From contig CADCXD010000011.1 of the NCBI GenBank assembly GCA_902806575.1, forward strand, positions 992,001 through 1,056,000: 64,000 bases of DNA, given 5' to 3'. This DNA is from Jackrogersella multiformis (Eukaryota > Ascomycota > Sordariomycetes > Xylariales > Hypoxylaceae). This document shows, one piece after another, positions 35,359 through 47,270 of this stretch. A model generated the notes under the pieces. That model was not told the DNA's origin and searched no databases. It saw nothing but the letters and a program-made list of their open reading frames with translations. How positions within the stretch are numbered: the first letter of the stretch is position 1; each line of letters begins with the position of its first letter. The translations under genes were made by a program, and so were the position numbers.

Positions 35359-37840
35359 TATTATCGGTGGTATCAGAATGATAAACGAAGGGCGATGTTC
35401 GAGAGAGAAGAATTTAGAGAAGCCAAGATGGCCAGTCCCTAGACTGCTTAGAGCCGAGTTGAGGTTTATGAGGGGCAAGGACGCCGTCTAAGGAAGGACA
35501 ATACGTCGAAACTTAGGAACTGCGATCACGTCTCCTAGTTGACTAAGGTCGCAAGAACGGCATGAGACTGACTAGAGAAGGACTATAGGAGCGATGGTGG
35601 CAACGGACCAACCAAGTTTGAAAAAGAGAAACTATATCTTAGCGGAGGAATAGAATCGTTATAAACAAAGGACGTTGAAAAATACTACCTGACGACACCC
35701 ATATATCGTACCGGATATGTCTAGGCCCTGGATTCATCGGCGTGCTTGTCACCTTGCACAAGTCCACCTTGTCATATGCAAGTTCTAGACTAGGCCAAAA
35801 ATAGCAGTAGTCCGGCTCTGAGATCGGTTCGCTCGTCGTATAGGCGGCTTCTGATTTGCGGCTTACCGCACGTAGCCTGCCGATTCTTAACCTGAAGGCG
35901 GTAGCGGTGGGCCGGCCGGGGGGGGGGAATTACTTTTAAGAGGTGTAGTGGTAAGGCGTGCTGCGATGCATGCCAAAAACTTTTTCCTTTCTAACAAGTC
36001 ACGGACTATCGTCTTGAACGACCCGCCCTACCGCCTTCAGCTAGAAAGACTACGAATCGGAAAGAGACTCCCGATACCGATGCATGTTCTTCAAAATGAA
36101 ACCTAGGTAGATCAGCCCGTCTCCTCTCATCAGGTGCATCAAGGTCTGCGACATCTAATAATGCTTGCTTGCAGGAGGCAATAGGCAGTTGGATAGGTAG
36201 GGAAGCCTAGAAAATGTCCGGTGTCGGATGTTGTAAAATAGAACCCCGGAAGAGGATTAGAAATTATCTAGCAGCCCTAGGGAGCTGTTAGTTGAGGAAA
36301 TGAGAGAAGATGCAAAAAATGGAAGGGTCACACGCCAACCTCCAGCCTCCTATCATGCGGAGACAAGGGGGAGAAGGAGCGAGGATCTACGGAACTGTAC
36401 ACTGCGCGGATGCGGGCTGGTTGTTACTGCACACTGCACACTGCATGCAAGGCTTGAACGCGCCCCGTTCTTATTAGGAATGGATTAGTATTATTGGTTA
36501 CCTAGGTCCTAGGTAGGTTAGGACCTGTACCACTGTACGTAGTACCTGGTAGTTATTGCCCCTCTCTTGCCCCGCAAAGAACTCCGCTGTGCTTAAGCTC
36601 CCTTGAAGTGCGTAATACGGCTGGCTATGTGAGACTTGAAGATCTTCAGTACCTATGTACCTAGGTCGTGTAGTTATTACAGGATGATTACGAGGACCTT
36701 AGTCGGGACGTTGTTAGTTCTTTTCACTCTTAAGCTATTAATTGATCTATCAGAATGCTTGTTTTAGATACCCGCAGATCTCTCGACAAGCTTTCGTTAG
36801 CTTCATATGTATTTTGGTTTCTCACGCAATAGGTCAGCTTCACAGTTCTTATTCTGTCCTTCTTACTTACCCCAGGTTGGGTCTGGAATGAAGGGTCCAT
36901 ATAGTACCTAGCTATGACACATATTGGTGCTCCCTTATATGGTCCAAGGGGATAGAATATCTATCGATAATCATACACTGACGAGATATAAAGCAGGTAC
37001 AAATGGAAGAAAGTAGGTACTTAGACAAGGTGTTAAAAACTGTATGTTTTAAATAAGTTACTTACCTTAGGTAGGTACTTAGGAGGTAAGTAGTTAACTC
37101 TTAAGGTTACCTAAAGTAGCCACAGGTTAGAATCCATCCACCTTTATGATGAAGTAAGGTTAAATAGTTGTTATAATCTGGAGTAAAAATAACACCCATT
37201 TATGTTTCCTCATTTTCACTAAATCATGTATATTGTTAAACGTCAAAATAACTACAATACTAGCATACACGATCATTGGTAAAAGATATGGTTACCTACC
37301 AGGTAGGTAGCTAAGCCGAATGCAAGTTAAAGCAACCAATCATTGTCAAGTTTTGAGAGTTATTATGGATCCGGAAGTTAGTACAATGTCTTACCTGGTA
37401 ATCCCCTGTTACCTAACTAATGGCGACTTATTCACATTTTAAAGCATCATAACTTAAATATAAAATTACACATCCATGGATATATTTACAACTTATTAAA
37501 CAGAACTTAAGTTTCTAGCTATACTTGGCGTATTAGTTTAATTCCGTCCATATCCGATGACTACCAAGTATTTAACTAGCTGACTAGGTACATATGTAAG
37601 TAGTTGCTTAGTAAATACTTACGTACCTCTTATAACTGTTAACTCTTATCTCTCCGTCGCGACGGCCCCACATATATAGATAATGACCGGTCATATCGCC
37701 TGAATCCGATGGCAACATTTCTACCGCCTATTACGTCGGAGTGGTGGTGGGACATTCTCAACACTGAAACATTTCTTCTGAACAACCTTTATTGTTGTCG
37801 CTCTCGACTTTAGGCTAACATCGCCACCACCATCATCATC
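35359..37840. other. Intergenic
   Basis: These 2.5 kb have no supportable gene. A poly-G run (GGGGGGGG at about 35,920), several TACCTAGGTA-type copies (36,101; 36,498-36,520; 36,650-36,667; 37,063-37,078; 37,292-37,312) and TATATAGA at 37,673-37,680 are present. The last lies about 165 bp upstream of the next start and is a possible TATA element. Open frames are short and unsupported. Confidence 0.5.
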
Positions 37841-40310
37841 ATGAAGTCGACCGAGTCTAACCTCGGTCACGATGATAAGATGGCGAATGAGCATACACCA
37901 TTGATCACTACCGTTACCCTTCGTTCGGTGCCTCCAAGGTACCCTCATCAGACTCTCCGACGATTTTGCACAATCGCCTTAGGCTCCTCTCTCATTGTCC
38001 TCTTTGTCACATTTCTCGTCAGCGTAGTCTTTACACCGCCTCATAACACACACAACGGATGGCCCGGGCATGGTAGAAACCATGTTACTTACGAGGAGCT
38101 TCAAAGTATTCTTTTAGACACCCCAAGCTCGGCCAAAGCCGCCGAGTGGAGTAAGTATTACACGGCCGGCGCACACCTCGCTGGTAAAAATCTATCTCAG
38201 GTAAAGTATAACTTCAACGTAGGATGAGAGCAAGATCCATTATTGACATGTGCCATAGGCCGAATGGACGCGGGATCGCTGGACCGAATGGGGCATCAAA
38301 TCGGACGTTGTGGCGTATGAAACATACTTAAATTACCCAGTTGGCCATCGGCTTGCTCTACTAGAGAAGTCCAAGTCCGACTCTAACGATGCTGGAGCTT
38401 GGAAAGTGGCTTTCGAAGCTACTTTGGAAGAGGATGTGCTTGATGAAGACCCGACCACTCAGTTAGAGGAAAGTATCCCAACGTTTCATGGCTATTCTGC
38501 GAGCGGCAATGTCACCGGCTCCTTCGTCTACGTCAACTATGGTACATATTGGGACTTCGAGGACCTTCTCAAAGCCAACGTCAGTCTCGAGGGGAAGATC
38601 GCCGTTACTCGCTATGGAGGAATCTTCCGAGGATTGAAGGTCAAGCGTGCTCAAGAGCTTGGTATGATCGGAGTCGTCATTTACACCGACCCGGGCGATG
38701 ATGGTAAGATGACAGAAGTAAACGGGTACGATACCTATCCCAACGGTCCAGCACGGCACCCGAGTAGTGTTCAGCGAGGGAGCGTTCAGTTTCTCAGTGT
38801 CGCCCCAGGCGACCCAACAACGCCTGGATATCCTTCCAAGCCAGGTGTACCACGAGCGCCAGTTGATGGGTCTATTCCGAGTATTCCATCTTTGCCCATT
38901 TCTTACGTGGAGGCATTGCCAATTCTAAAGGCTCTAAATGGACTTGGGCCCAAAGCTAAAGATCTCGGCGACTATTGGACCAGGAACACTGGCCTTGACT
39001 ACAAGGGGGTCGAGTACAACATCGGACCCTCGCCTGACAACGTTGTACTCAATCTATATAACGAACAGGAATATATCATAACCCCCATGTGGGACGTCAT
39101 TGGAATCATTAATGGTACTATCCCTGATGAAGTCATTGTTGTAGGCAACCACCGTGATGCGTGGGTCGCTGGCGGTGCCGGCGACCCCAATAGTGGCTCT
39201 GCCGTCATCAATGAAGCTATTCGCAGTTTTGGCCAGGCTTTAGAAAAGGGGTGGAAGCCCTTGCGAACGATTGTCTTTGCTAGCTGGGATGGCGAAGAAT
39301 ATGGTTTGGTGGGAAGCACTGAATGGGTTGAAGAATATCTGCCATGGTTATCAGCCACTAACGTTGCCTACATTAATGTCGATGTTGGTGTTCGCAGCCC
39401 AATCTTCGAGGCAAATGCCGCCCCATTGCTACACAAGCTTATCTATGATGTGACTGCCCTAGTACAGTCGCCCAACCAAACTGTCAAGGGACAGACCGTG
39501 CGCGACCTTTGGGATGGATATATCGGTACGATGGGAAGCGGTAGTGACTTTACAGCATTCCAAGACTTTGCCGGCGTCCCTAGCCTCGACATGAACTTCG
39601 GTGGACAAACCGATGATTCCCCTATCTATCATTATCACAGCAACTACGATAGCTTTCATTGGATGTCCGAGTTTGGTGACCCGGGCTTTGTGTATCACAG
39701 GACGATGGCTCAGATTCTTGGTCTCGCTGTTGCAAAAATTACCGAGTCACCACTCATCTATCTAAATGCAACAAATTATGCCGATGCGCTAAAGGAATAT
39801 ATCAAGAAAGCTGAGGCAAGACTAGAACCCTTCCAGGCAGAACTTTCTACTGAGGGAGAGATCTTCGAGTTTAGAGCTCGCTCCGCTGGCACCGAGGTGA
39901 AAGGCGATCTAGCAACTTTCAAAGAAACCCTAGATCGCCTATATCAAGCTGTTGACGAGTTTAAACAGGCCTCGGTTGAGCTCGATGCTAAATCCGAGGA
40001 ACTGGCTGAACAAGTGGGCGAGCACATTCCCTGGTGGAAATTGATCAGCAAGCTTAAACTATTCCACAATATACGCTCTACCAACACCAAGTACAAGAAG
40101 ATCGAGCGCGCTTTCTTATATCCATTGGGCTTGGATGAACGACCGTGGTTTAAACATGTGGTGTTTGCACCGGGAATCTGGACCGGTTACGCAGGGGCTG
40201 TATTTCCCGGACTCGTGGAGAGTATCGACAACCAGGACTTTGTGAATGCGAGTAAATGGGTTTTCATTATTGAAGACTGTATCAAGGCCGCCACTAAGAC
40301 GATCCAGTGA
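37841..40310 (+). CDS. Type II membrane M28 metallopeptidase, glutamate carboxypeptidase II / transferrin receptor-like, 803 aa
   Basis: Zinc carboxypeptidase of the GCPII/Vps70/Tre1 family; fungal members act in the endomembrane/vacuole system and trim acidic peptides or serve trafficking roles. Exons 37,841-38,200 and 38,259-40,310 are joined across a 58 bp intron (GTAAAG to CCATAG). The cytosolic N-terminus (MKSTESNLGHDD.. with HTPLIT) is followed by one membrane helix (about 42-64), then a PA domain (about 170-350), the M28 catalytic domain and a helical TFR-dimer domain (about 650-803). Metal and catalytic residues are all visible: NHRDAW (near 418), GAGDPNSG, DGEEYG (near 466), NVDVG (near 495) and YHYHSNYDSFHW (near 580). 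Unlike the transferrin receptor, it should therefore be an active peptidase. Length is normal. Several N-glycosylation sites (for example NVTGS, NQTVK) fit a luminal orientation. Confidence 0.93.
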
Positions 40311-41456
40311 TCTTATAATGTCGAGAGTTGCATCATATTCGGTGTTGGATTCAGAATGCTTGCGTCGCAGCCACTAAATTCTATATAGGTCTCACCAAAT
40401 TAATTTGTTAGGTAACAAAGATTGACGAAAGGGAACGCGCTGTTCATAGCTGAAGTTGACTTATATGGGTACCGATTCGCGGTCAATATACTATATTTAC
40501 ATCATTGTTGTCACTAATTACCTACTTAGGTACATGAAGTTATAACTAGCAAATTTACCGACCAGTTTTAGCAATTATAACGGTGATTGGTTGTTGAATT
40601 TCGATTAAATACTAAAGCTACCTCCTGGGTAGGCAGATGATATTCATAGGCACCTAGTTAAACATCAGATTTCTGTCAACGCTATGGATTCAAGTAACAC
40701 TAAGTACTTCTCTACACGCTGGCTGGTCTGTACTGCTTGTGTTTCAATATATGTAATCAACGTACCCACGACATATCTTGGTAGGAAAAGGTAGGCAGTC
40801 CGCAAAATGGCTATTCTCTTACACGGTAGTTATAATAATGTTTTAGGAATAGCTATCGTATATATGTTGGTATTCAAAGAAAATTGCTTGTTGTGTGTGC
40901 CCCTTGCCTCCTACTAGATCCACTTTCTCCCGTCACAACTTGACGATCACCGAGATCTCGATACGGGATGACCCGTTCCATACGACGGAACAGTGACATG
41001 CGGCTTACATTGATATACGAGAAGCATCATCTAGTTTCGAAGGGTAAAAAGGGTGTTGATATATCTATATTGACGAGGTCTAGCAAATCTTGCCTTCCCT
41101 TAAGTTTTATGTCTGAATCCGTATTTGGTAGACTAACTCGAACCTGCTACCAATAACCAATACCTCAATTACCGAGAGCCGGGGGAAACGGATGAGGATG
41201 TGGCTATGCACGTATTGGCGGCCGGGGTATGGTCTCAAAGCAGATCTTCATTCGACAACAGAACTGTGCCCCTTGGAGCTCATTTAACGACACCGAGATA
41301 AAACGTAAAGGAAAGTCGTGATGTCGCTGCTCACTTCTCGTTCTGTTATCGAGATGTTGTTCTCTGTCCAGCAGGCGACTCTCGAGGTGATAACTAAGGT
41401 CCTGTTCGTCGTAAGTGGGTAAAATTAACTGACGAACTATTCACCTTTTGACGACG
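40311..41456. other. Intergenic
   Basis: 1.1 kb with no gene seen. Copies of the dispersed motif occur near 40,520 (TACCTACTTAGGTACA) and 40,620. It holds the promoter of the carboxypeptidase-like gene. Confidence 0.5.
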
Positions 41457-43072
41457 ATGCGGTGGTTACGCAAATTCACAGTCAGATTACTTCTGACTAC
41501 CTTAACGACGACGACCGGATCAGCATCACTCCTTACTGTGAATAAGAGATATGTAGAAGAACGCAATGGGGTCGATTATAATGTCTTCGAGCATGCTGCC
41601 ACGGGGTCCAAGTTATCATTCGTCAAAAACTCAGGCATATGCGAGACCACGCCTGGTGTTAACCAGTATTCGGGATATATCACAGTGGGCGAGGATATGA
41701 ACATGTGGTTCTGGTAGGTCGATATGGCGTAGGCCGAAGCTTTGATTGAGGCCATACGACTAACGGATTGCTTCGAAGGTTTTTCGAAGCTCGCGAGAAT
41801 CCTCAGACGGCGCCTCTAGCGGCTTATGTCGACGGTGGCCCAGGTGCTGCGTCCGAGTATGGACTCTTCACGCAAATTGGACCCTGTCATTTCGTTGGCA
41901 ACGAGACGACGCCATCCTTGAACCCATACAGTTTCAACAGCTACGCCAATATGCTCTTCATCGACCAGCCGATAGGTGTAGGCTTCTCATACGGCAACGC
42001 CAGTGTTAATTCTACCAAGGCTGCTGCCCCTGTGGTTTGGAACTTCCTTCAGGCATTCTATGACAGCTTCCCAGAATATGAGAACCGCGATTTTGGCCTC
42101 TGGAGCGAATCATATGGCGGGCACTACGCACCCGAGTTCGCCCGTTACATTCTAGATATGAATGCCGCGATTTCTCGAGGAGATCTTCAAGGTGAAGAGA
42201 TCCGTATAGTGGCCGTAGGTGTGAGCAATGGGTGGTTCGACGCCGAGATTCAAGAGAAGGCCAATATTGAGTACATGTATAACAATCCGTACAGACAGAT
42301 CATCAACGAATCATTCCACGACGAGCTCCTAAGCCGGTACGACACAATAGTCAAACCTGCGTTTAGCCAATGCGTTGCTAACGGTACGAATGACGCTTGT
42401 TTTGCTGCTTATAACTCGTACATGAATCAGATTGAGTTCCCGATACTGGCCGTCCTAAAGGAGAAATCCACCAACTACTATCTCGGCGACATTCGTGAAC
42501 CACCGTCGAGGCCCTCGTCGACGCACGTTGCATATTTGCAAAGACCAGACATCCAGAAAGCTCTTGGAGCGAGGGTGAACTATACGGACCAGCAAGGACA
42601 AGCGGGTTTCATTTATTCAGGTGATGGTACGGCCACCCACTCCGAGATATCATAAGCGGTATTCTAACAACACAGATGCACGCTCGTTCATGGGCGCACT
42701 CTCAGATGTTGTGCAAGCTGGTGTCCGAGTACTCATCTGGACCGGCGACGCTGATTACGTCTCTAATTGGCCCGGGACGCTTAAAGTAGCCGATGCCGCT
42801 GAATGGCCTGGGAAAGAAACATTTGCGAATATGACGCTAGAGCCGTACACCCTCGATGGCGTGGAGAAAGGAACCTTCAAGTCCTTGGACAACTTCATAT
42901 TCATCCGTGTATATGAGGCAGGACACAACTTGCCGTTCTATCGTAAGTTAAATGACGATTAGGGATTAAACTTGAAGAGTACCTAGGTGGTTGCTAACTT
43001 GATGTAGAACCGGAGGTCTCGTTACAGATTTTTAAACAGACCATGGGGATGACTGGTGTAATTCCTACCTAG
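41457..43072 (+). CDS. Secreted serine carboxypeptidase-like protein (S10), 476 aa
   Basis: Alpha/beta-hydrolase of family S10, secreted or vacuolar. Four exons: 41,457-41,713; 41,779-42,620; 42,676-42,942; 43,008-43,072, with introns of 65, 55 and 65 bp, all GT-AG and frame-preserving. The start is the ATG of MRWLRKFTVRLLLTT, which gives a signal peptide (about 1-25); the codon three positions upstream is TTG. The catalytic Ser197 lies in ESYGGHY, the Asp region in WTGDADYVSNW, and the His in YEAGHNLPFYQP. The oxyanion-hole motif is GGPGAAS rather than the usual GGPGCSS. The ending QPEVSLQIFKQTMGM is typical of the family, and the stop codon falls inside a copy of the dispersed CTACCTAGGTAG palindrome. 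Many N-glycosylation sites are present. It lies next to another peptidase gene in the same orientation. Confidence 0.88.
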
Positions 43073-43076
43073 GTAG
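43065..43076. repeat. CTACCTAGGTAG palindrome overlapping a stop codon
   Basis: A perfect copy of the dispersed motif; its TAG at 43,070-43,072 is the stop codon of the S10 carboxypeptidase-like gene. Confidence 0.9.
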
Positions 43077-43797
43077 GTAAGTAAGGCAGAAAGCCATGGT
43101 GCTGAATGGGGAATGCCGAGCAAGTATTAGGTAAATAGTATCACTTCCGGCTCTGTGGCTTATATTATAAAATACAGTGATTATACACAGTATCAAGATA
43201 TTGGCACCGTCTCCGAGAGGCCTAGTTAAGTCTTCACATTGGTTGCCTTCGATGCCGTCCAATGCTGTGAATACTATCACGATGATCTATCAGATATGCG
43301 GTGGTATTGGCCTATATCCACCAGTAATGTAGTGAGCTTCGTCCCAGTCGATAGATACCTAGGTACTTGGGTAGGCAGAATGGCTATTTGCTAGGCAGAT
43401 GGCCCATGCAAGCCTCATTCTCATGAATCACACCTCTTGCGTTACATCGTAAGTCCTGCAGTTAGAGTGGTTGAAGCTTCGCCCCCTTTCGATCTTATGA
43501 TATTGCCTAAGACCCTGCTGGCTGCCTACATGATGGTCTCACCTCATTGGGTAAGGGCTCAGCCTTACCAAGTTCATCTTGGTTAAAGCTGCATGAATGA
43601 GTCTCGCCGGAAGCTGTAGTCTCCTGATCTCTGTGGCGATAGGTTCCGCTTTGCATGTTAAGGTAACCAGTCAGCACTCCTTTCTTTTCTGATTTCCTAT
43701 AATCTCGTATCATTCGATCTTGACCTTTGCATTTATTTATACATCCGTATCTTTCTATCTTGAACCTAGTTCTGTCCTAGTTACGCTCGTGAACGAG
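43073..43797. other. Intergenic
   Basis: No gene seen. It contains a second copy of the motif (ATACCTAGGTAC at about 43,357) and the promoter of the AAA ATPase gene. Confidence 0.5.
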
Positions 43798-46354
43798 ATG
43801 GATGACACCAGCTCAACCGCCAGTTTTGAGGAGATTGGCCCCGCCAGCAAACCTCTGGGGCCAGCCTTCGGGCAAGGCTTCGGGTCGGGTGATGAGGACA
43901 ACAAGAATCTCGAGAAGCTCAGGGCTCTCATTGCCAACTCAGCCGACAATGGCGGTGCAGCTAAAGAGCTAGCCGAAGATGAAGTCCCAGACGTCTGCTA
44001 CGTCCTTCAGTACAAAGGATGGGGTGGTAATCCGATTGACCGTGAGTTACCCTGCTGTTGACCTATAATATAAGTTGCTAATAGAGACATTAGTGCGTCG
44101 TAGCCAGGAGCCCATTAACATCCATCTAGATGGCATGAACGAAGAGGTTTCGCCTTCAGCCAAGAATTCGATCCTCGAGATCATAACCAAAGTCTCGACT
44201 TCCCTTGTCCCTAAGAAACGACCAGGTGACCGCGCTCCCCCTCCACCCCGCCGGTGGAATCGTGGATTTGACTATAATGGATACAATGACATGGCCTACC
44301 CAGAGGTTGGTAGGTCTAGGAGCGAAGAAAGGTCAGAGATGAAGATTGCCAATGTGGAAAATACATTTATGGTAATCCACTCTACCTATCTTATAAATGC
44401 TCTTAGGGCCGTGGTAGGATACTATCCCGCGGCGTCTCTCCTGGGGGACCATGTTGTGATCGACGCGCCATATCACGTCCTAGTTCACCACGGGGCTGCC
44501 CTTGCTCGTTACAAAGTTAGCCAGCCAGAGACCCACGACAAGGAATGTGCCTTCACTACTGCTAGACACATCGATGTGCTTCTTGACTTCCTCGATAAGG
44601 CCCTCGGCGACCAGATCCGCGAGGAAGAAAGGCGACATAATAGCAGCGTCCCATCGGCTACTTTCGACAAACTTGGACTGATCTTCAAACCTGGGGATGT
44701 CGTATATGCTAAGCAGGACTACAAGTGGACCCCCTTCGTTATCTCAAGCTTCAACGAGGGTTCTATCAACAGCGAAGGGGCCAATGACGCGCACCGCATT
44801 CATTGCTGGAATATCTCGTATTCCACCGAGAGGCTGTGCCGTGTCATGTTCTCGTTCAGCATCGGGCCCTTCGCTGGCGAGGAGGCTATTTCGAGCTTAA
44901 GCGTCATACCAGCTCGCTTCTTCAGAGGTGAAAACAACGACATGACCCCCGAAGAAATCTCCGCCAAACAAATCAGGCTCGGCAAAATGGTCTGGGAACT
45001 TTCTAAAGGGCCGAGCTACATGTCCTACGATGGCAGCTTGGTCGAGAGAGACAGTGAATTTACTTGGAACTATCCTGTAAGTTCTAGTGGCTATATGAGC
45101 GGTCGTGTCATTATTGACGAGCCTGGATTCACGCGGTACTCGTTGGACTGCCCCGGGGAGAGTACTCGTCGAGGACGATCTCCATCGCCGCCCAATCGTC
45201 GTCCACCGGTCAAAGATAACCTACCCTATTTCGCCTCTAACTGCGGGTGCAGTGCCTGCAGCAGGGCAAATTCGAAGGCAGTCTTGAGCCCCTTTGCCGC
45301 GTTTGAAGACCTCGATCCGGTGCGCGATGCTGCGCCAGAGGTCGACCTCTACTACATAGTCTTGAGTAAGATCGTCTCCGGCTTCATCCTCGGCGAACGA
45401 CGCTGGGGCCACTTCAACGTTGAATACCTCCAGGAGGTCAAGTTCGAAAATGAGTCATTCAAGTATCTCGTACTCGACGGCAAGATCAAGCGCACGGTCC
45501 GAGCTCTCGTCGGAAAGTTCGCCAGCGCCAACGGCCGGGTCAGTCCGTGGCCGAACGACTTCGTCAAGAATAAGGGCCAAGGCCGGATCTTCCTCCTTCA
45601 CGGGAGCCCCGGCGTCGGCAAGACGTGCACCGCGGAATGCGCGGCGGAGCTCACCCACCGCCCCCTCCTCTCGCTCACGAGCGGCGACCTGAGCACTAAC
45701 TCGTACCAGGTGGAGAAGAACCTCGAGTACTTCCTGCAGCTGGGCGAGCGGTTCGGCGCCATGGTGCTGCTCGACGAGGCGGACGTGTATCTGGAGTCGC
45801 GGCGGGCCAAGGACATCGAGCGCAACGGGCTGGTGTCCATCTTCCTGCGGGCGCTCGAGTACTACCGCGGAGTGCTGTTCCTGACGACGAACCGGGTGCA
45901 GACATTCGACTTGGCCTTCACGTCGCGCATCCACGTGGCGCTGCACTACAAGTCGCTGACGGACGCGGACCGCAAGAAGATCTGGTCCAACAGCTTCGAG
46001 CGGCTCGAGCGCGACAGCGCCGGAAAGGTACACGTCAGCGTCTCCACGCGCGAGTACGTGTACGAGAGCCGGGACGTGCAAATTGTGCGCTGGAACGGCC
46101 GCGAGATCCGCAACGCACTGCAGACGGCCGTGGCGCTGGCCGAGACGGAGGCGCTCGAGAACAAGAGCGACAGCGTCAATGTCACCAAACAGCATCTCAA
46201 GGCCGTCGCCAGGATGAGCCTTGGCTTCAAGGACTTCCTGCAGCGTGAGGCAGTATGGCGAGGACAAGACGACCCCGAAAATGACAAGGACGAAGACGAG
46301 TATGGAGTAGACAAGGACGAAGAAGATGAGGATGAGCTTGAGGATGACGACTAG
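43798..46354 (+). CDS. AAA+ ATPase with large N-terminal region and acidic tail, 834 aa
   Basis: A single AAA module at the C-terminal end of a long fungal-type N-terminal region; proteins of this layout are common in filamentous ascomycetes and mostly uncharacterised. Exons 43,798-44,041 and 44,094-46,354 join across a 52 bp intron (GTGAGT, branch GCTAAT, acceptor CATTAG). The N-terminal 81 residues are Gly/Asp-rich; the middle (about 100-560) contains FKPGDVVYAKQDYKWTPFVI and DNLPYFASNCGCSACSR, typical of the family's N-terminal domain. Walker A GSPGVGKT is near residue 586, Walker B MVLLDEADV near 639, and sensor-1 LTTNR follows. An arginine-containing RIHVALHY segment and a C-terminal acidic tail (NDKDEDEYG.. 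to the end) complete it. It likely acts as an oligomeric remodelling ATPase; the substrate is unknown. Third-position GC rises sharply from about 45,560 to 46,240. It abuts the polyketide cluster but need not belong to it. Confidence 0.9.
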
Positions 46355-47270
46355 GATTCTATTACGTGCGAATAAGCGGTTAAGCGATGGAAGTCTGCGT
46401 GTATTCGGGTGTCGGTCTACTTAAATAAGGGGTACGGGACAGGTAAATTGGAGTGTATGAGTGCATTTGTGTTGTATTTTTTTATGTCGGAAACATATAA
46501 CCCTATGTCTTGAACTGCTAATAGGCTATACAGTCGTTTAGTACACTGCTTTTGGACTTCAAATCTAGTCAGTTAAGACCAGTTATAGTAGTTCATAAGG
46601 AACATATGCTAGGTAAGTATTCATTATGCTCGTATGAAAGATAAGTAGGAGTAGACGGATGATGATATGTAAGTCATAAGGAATAAAAAAAAAAGCTCTC
46701 TTTAACTTTGTCAACTGTGTCACTATCATTTTTATACAGACATATTCATCACCTGAAAGTTGCCCTGAAAAATTACCGTTGTTGTTAATAGACCTATAAA
46801 CGATGCAAACACTGTATGTGACGAAGCTCAGCTGGGAGAAGCTGCCGTAGATCTTGACGCAGTTGACGATATTCTGGTTGACACTACCGACCACCTTTTC
46901 TACGACAAGCGGCTCGACAAAGTTGATCGGATAATGAGTTGCAGGAAGTGGTGGAAGGCTGGGATAGAACCTGGCTCGCTCGAGGTGGACATAACCATTA
47001 TGGTGAAATGGACCCCACAGAGGATGCCACAGTGAAAGTACATACTTAGTGTTGAAAGAGGTCGAAACCCCCTGGAGGCGAAATTCAGAAGAGTACCTAT
47101 CACTCCAATTTGGGCAAAGCACAACGTTGAAAGCCCCATGAAGATGGGTTTGGTAAAAGACTAATTTAACTCTATATCTTGCGCGTACCTATATAATTAA
47201 CTCCTAATAATGTTACAAAGACCGGCCATTCCAAGGGAAAGAAAAGTAAGAAAACTACGTCCACTACGAA
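46355..47270. other. Intergenic, left flank of the PKS cluster
   Basis: Between the convergent AAA ATPase and NR-PKS genes. A 179-codon minus-strand open frame (47,122-46,583) begins with GTG, is not conserved-looking and is AT-rich. I could not turn it into a gene with splice sites. No other feature is seen. Confidence 0.45.

Noticed and set aside
45455..46267. 270-codon minus-strand open frame
   Set aside because: Antisense to the GC-rich AAA core; a compositional artefact.
46583..47122. 179-codon minus-strand open frame left of the NR-PKS
   Set aside because: Starts with GTG, AT-rich, no recognisable motif, no splice pattern linking it to a conserved protein. Kept only as a remark.
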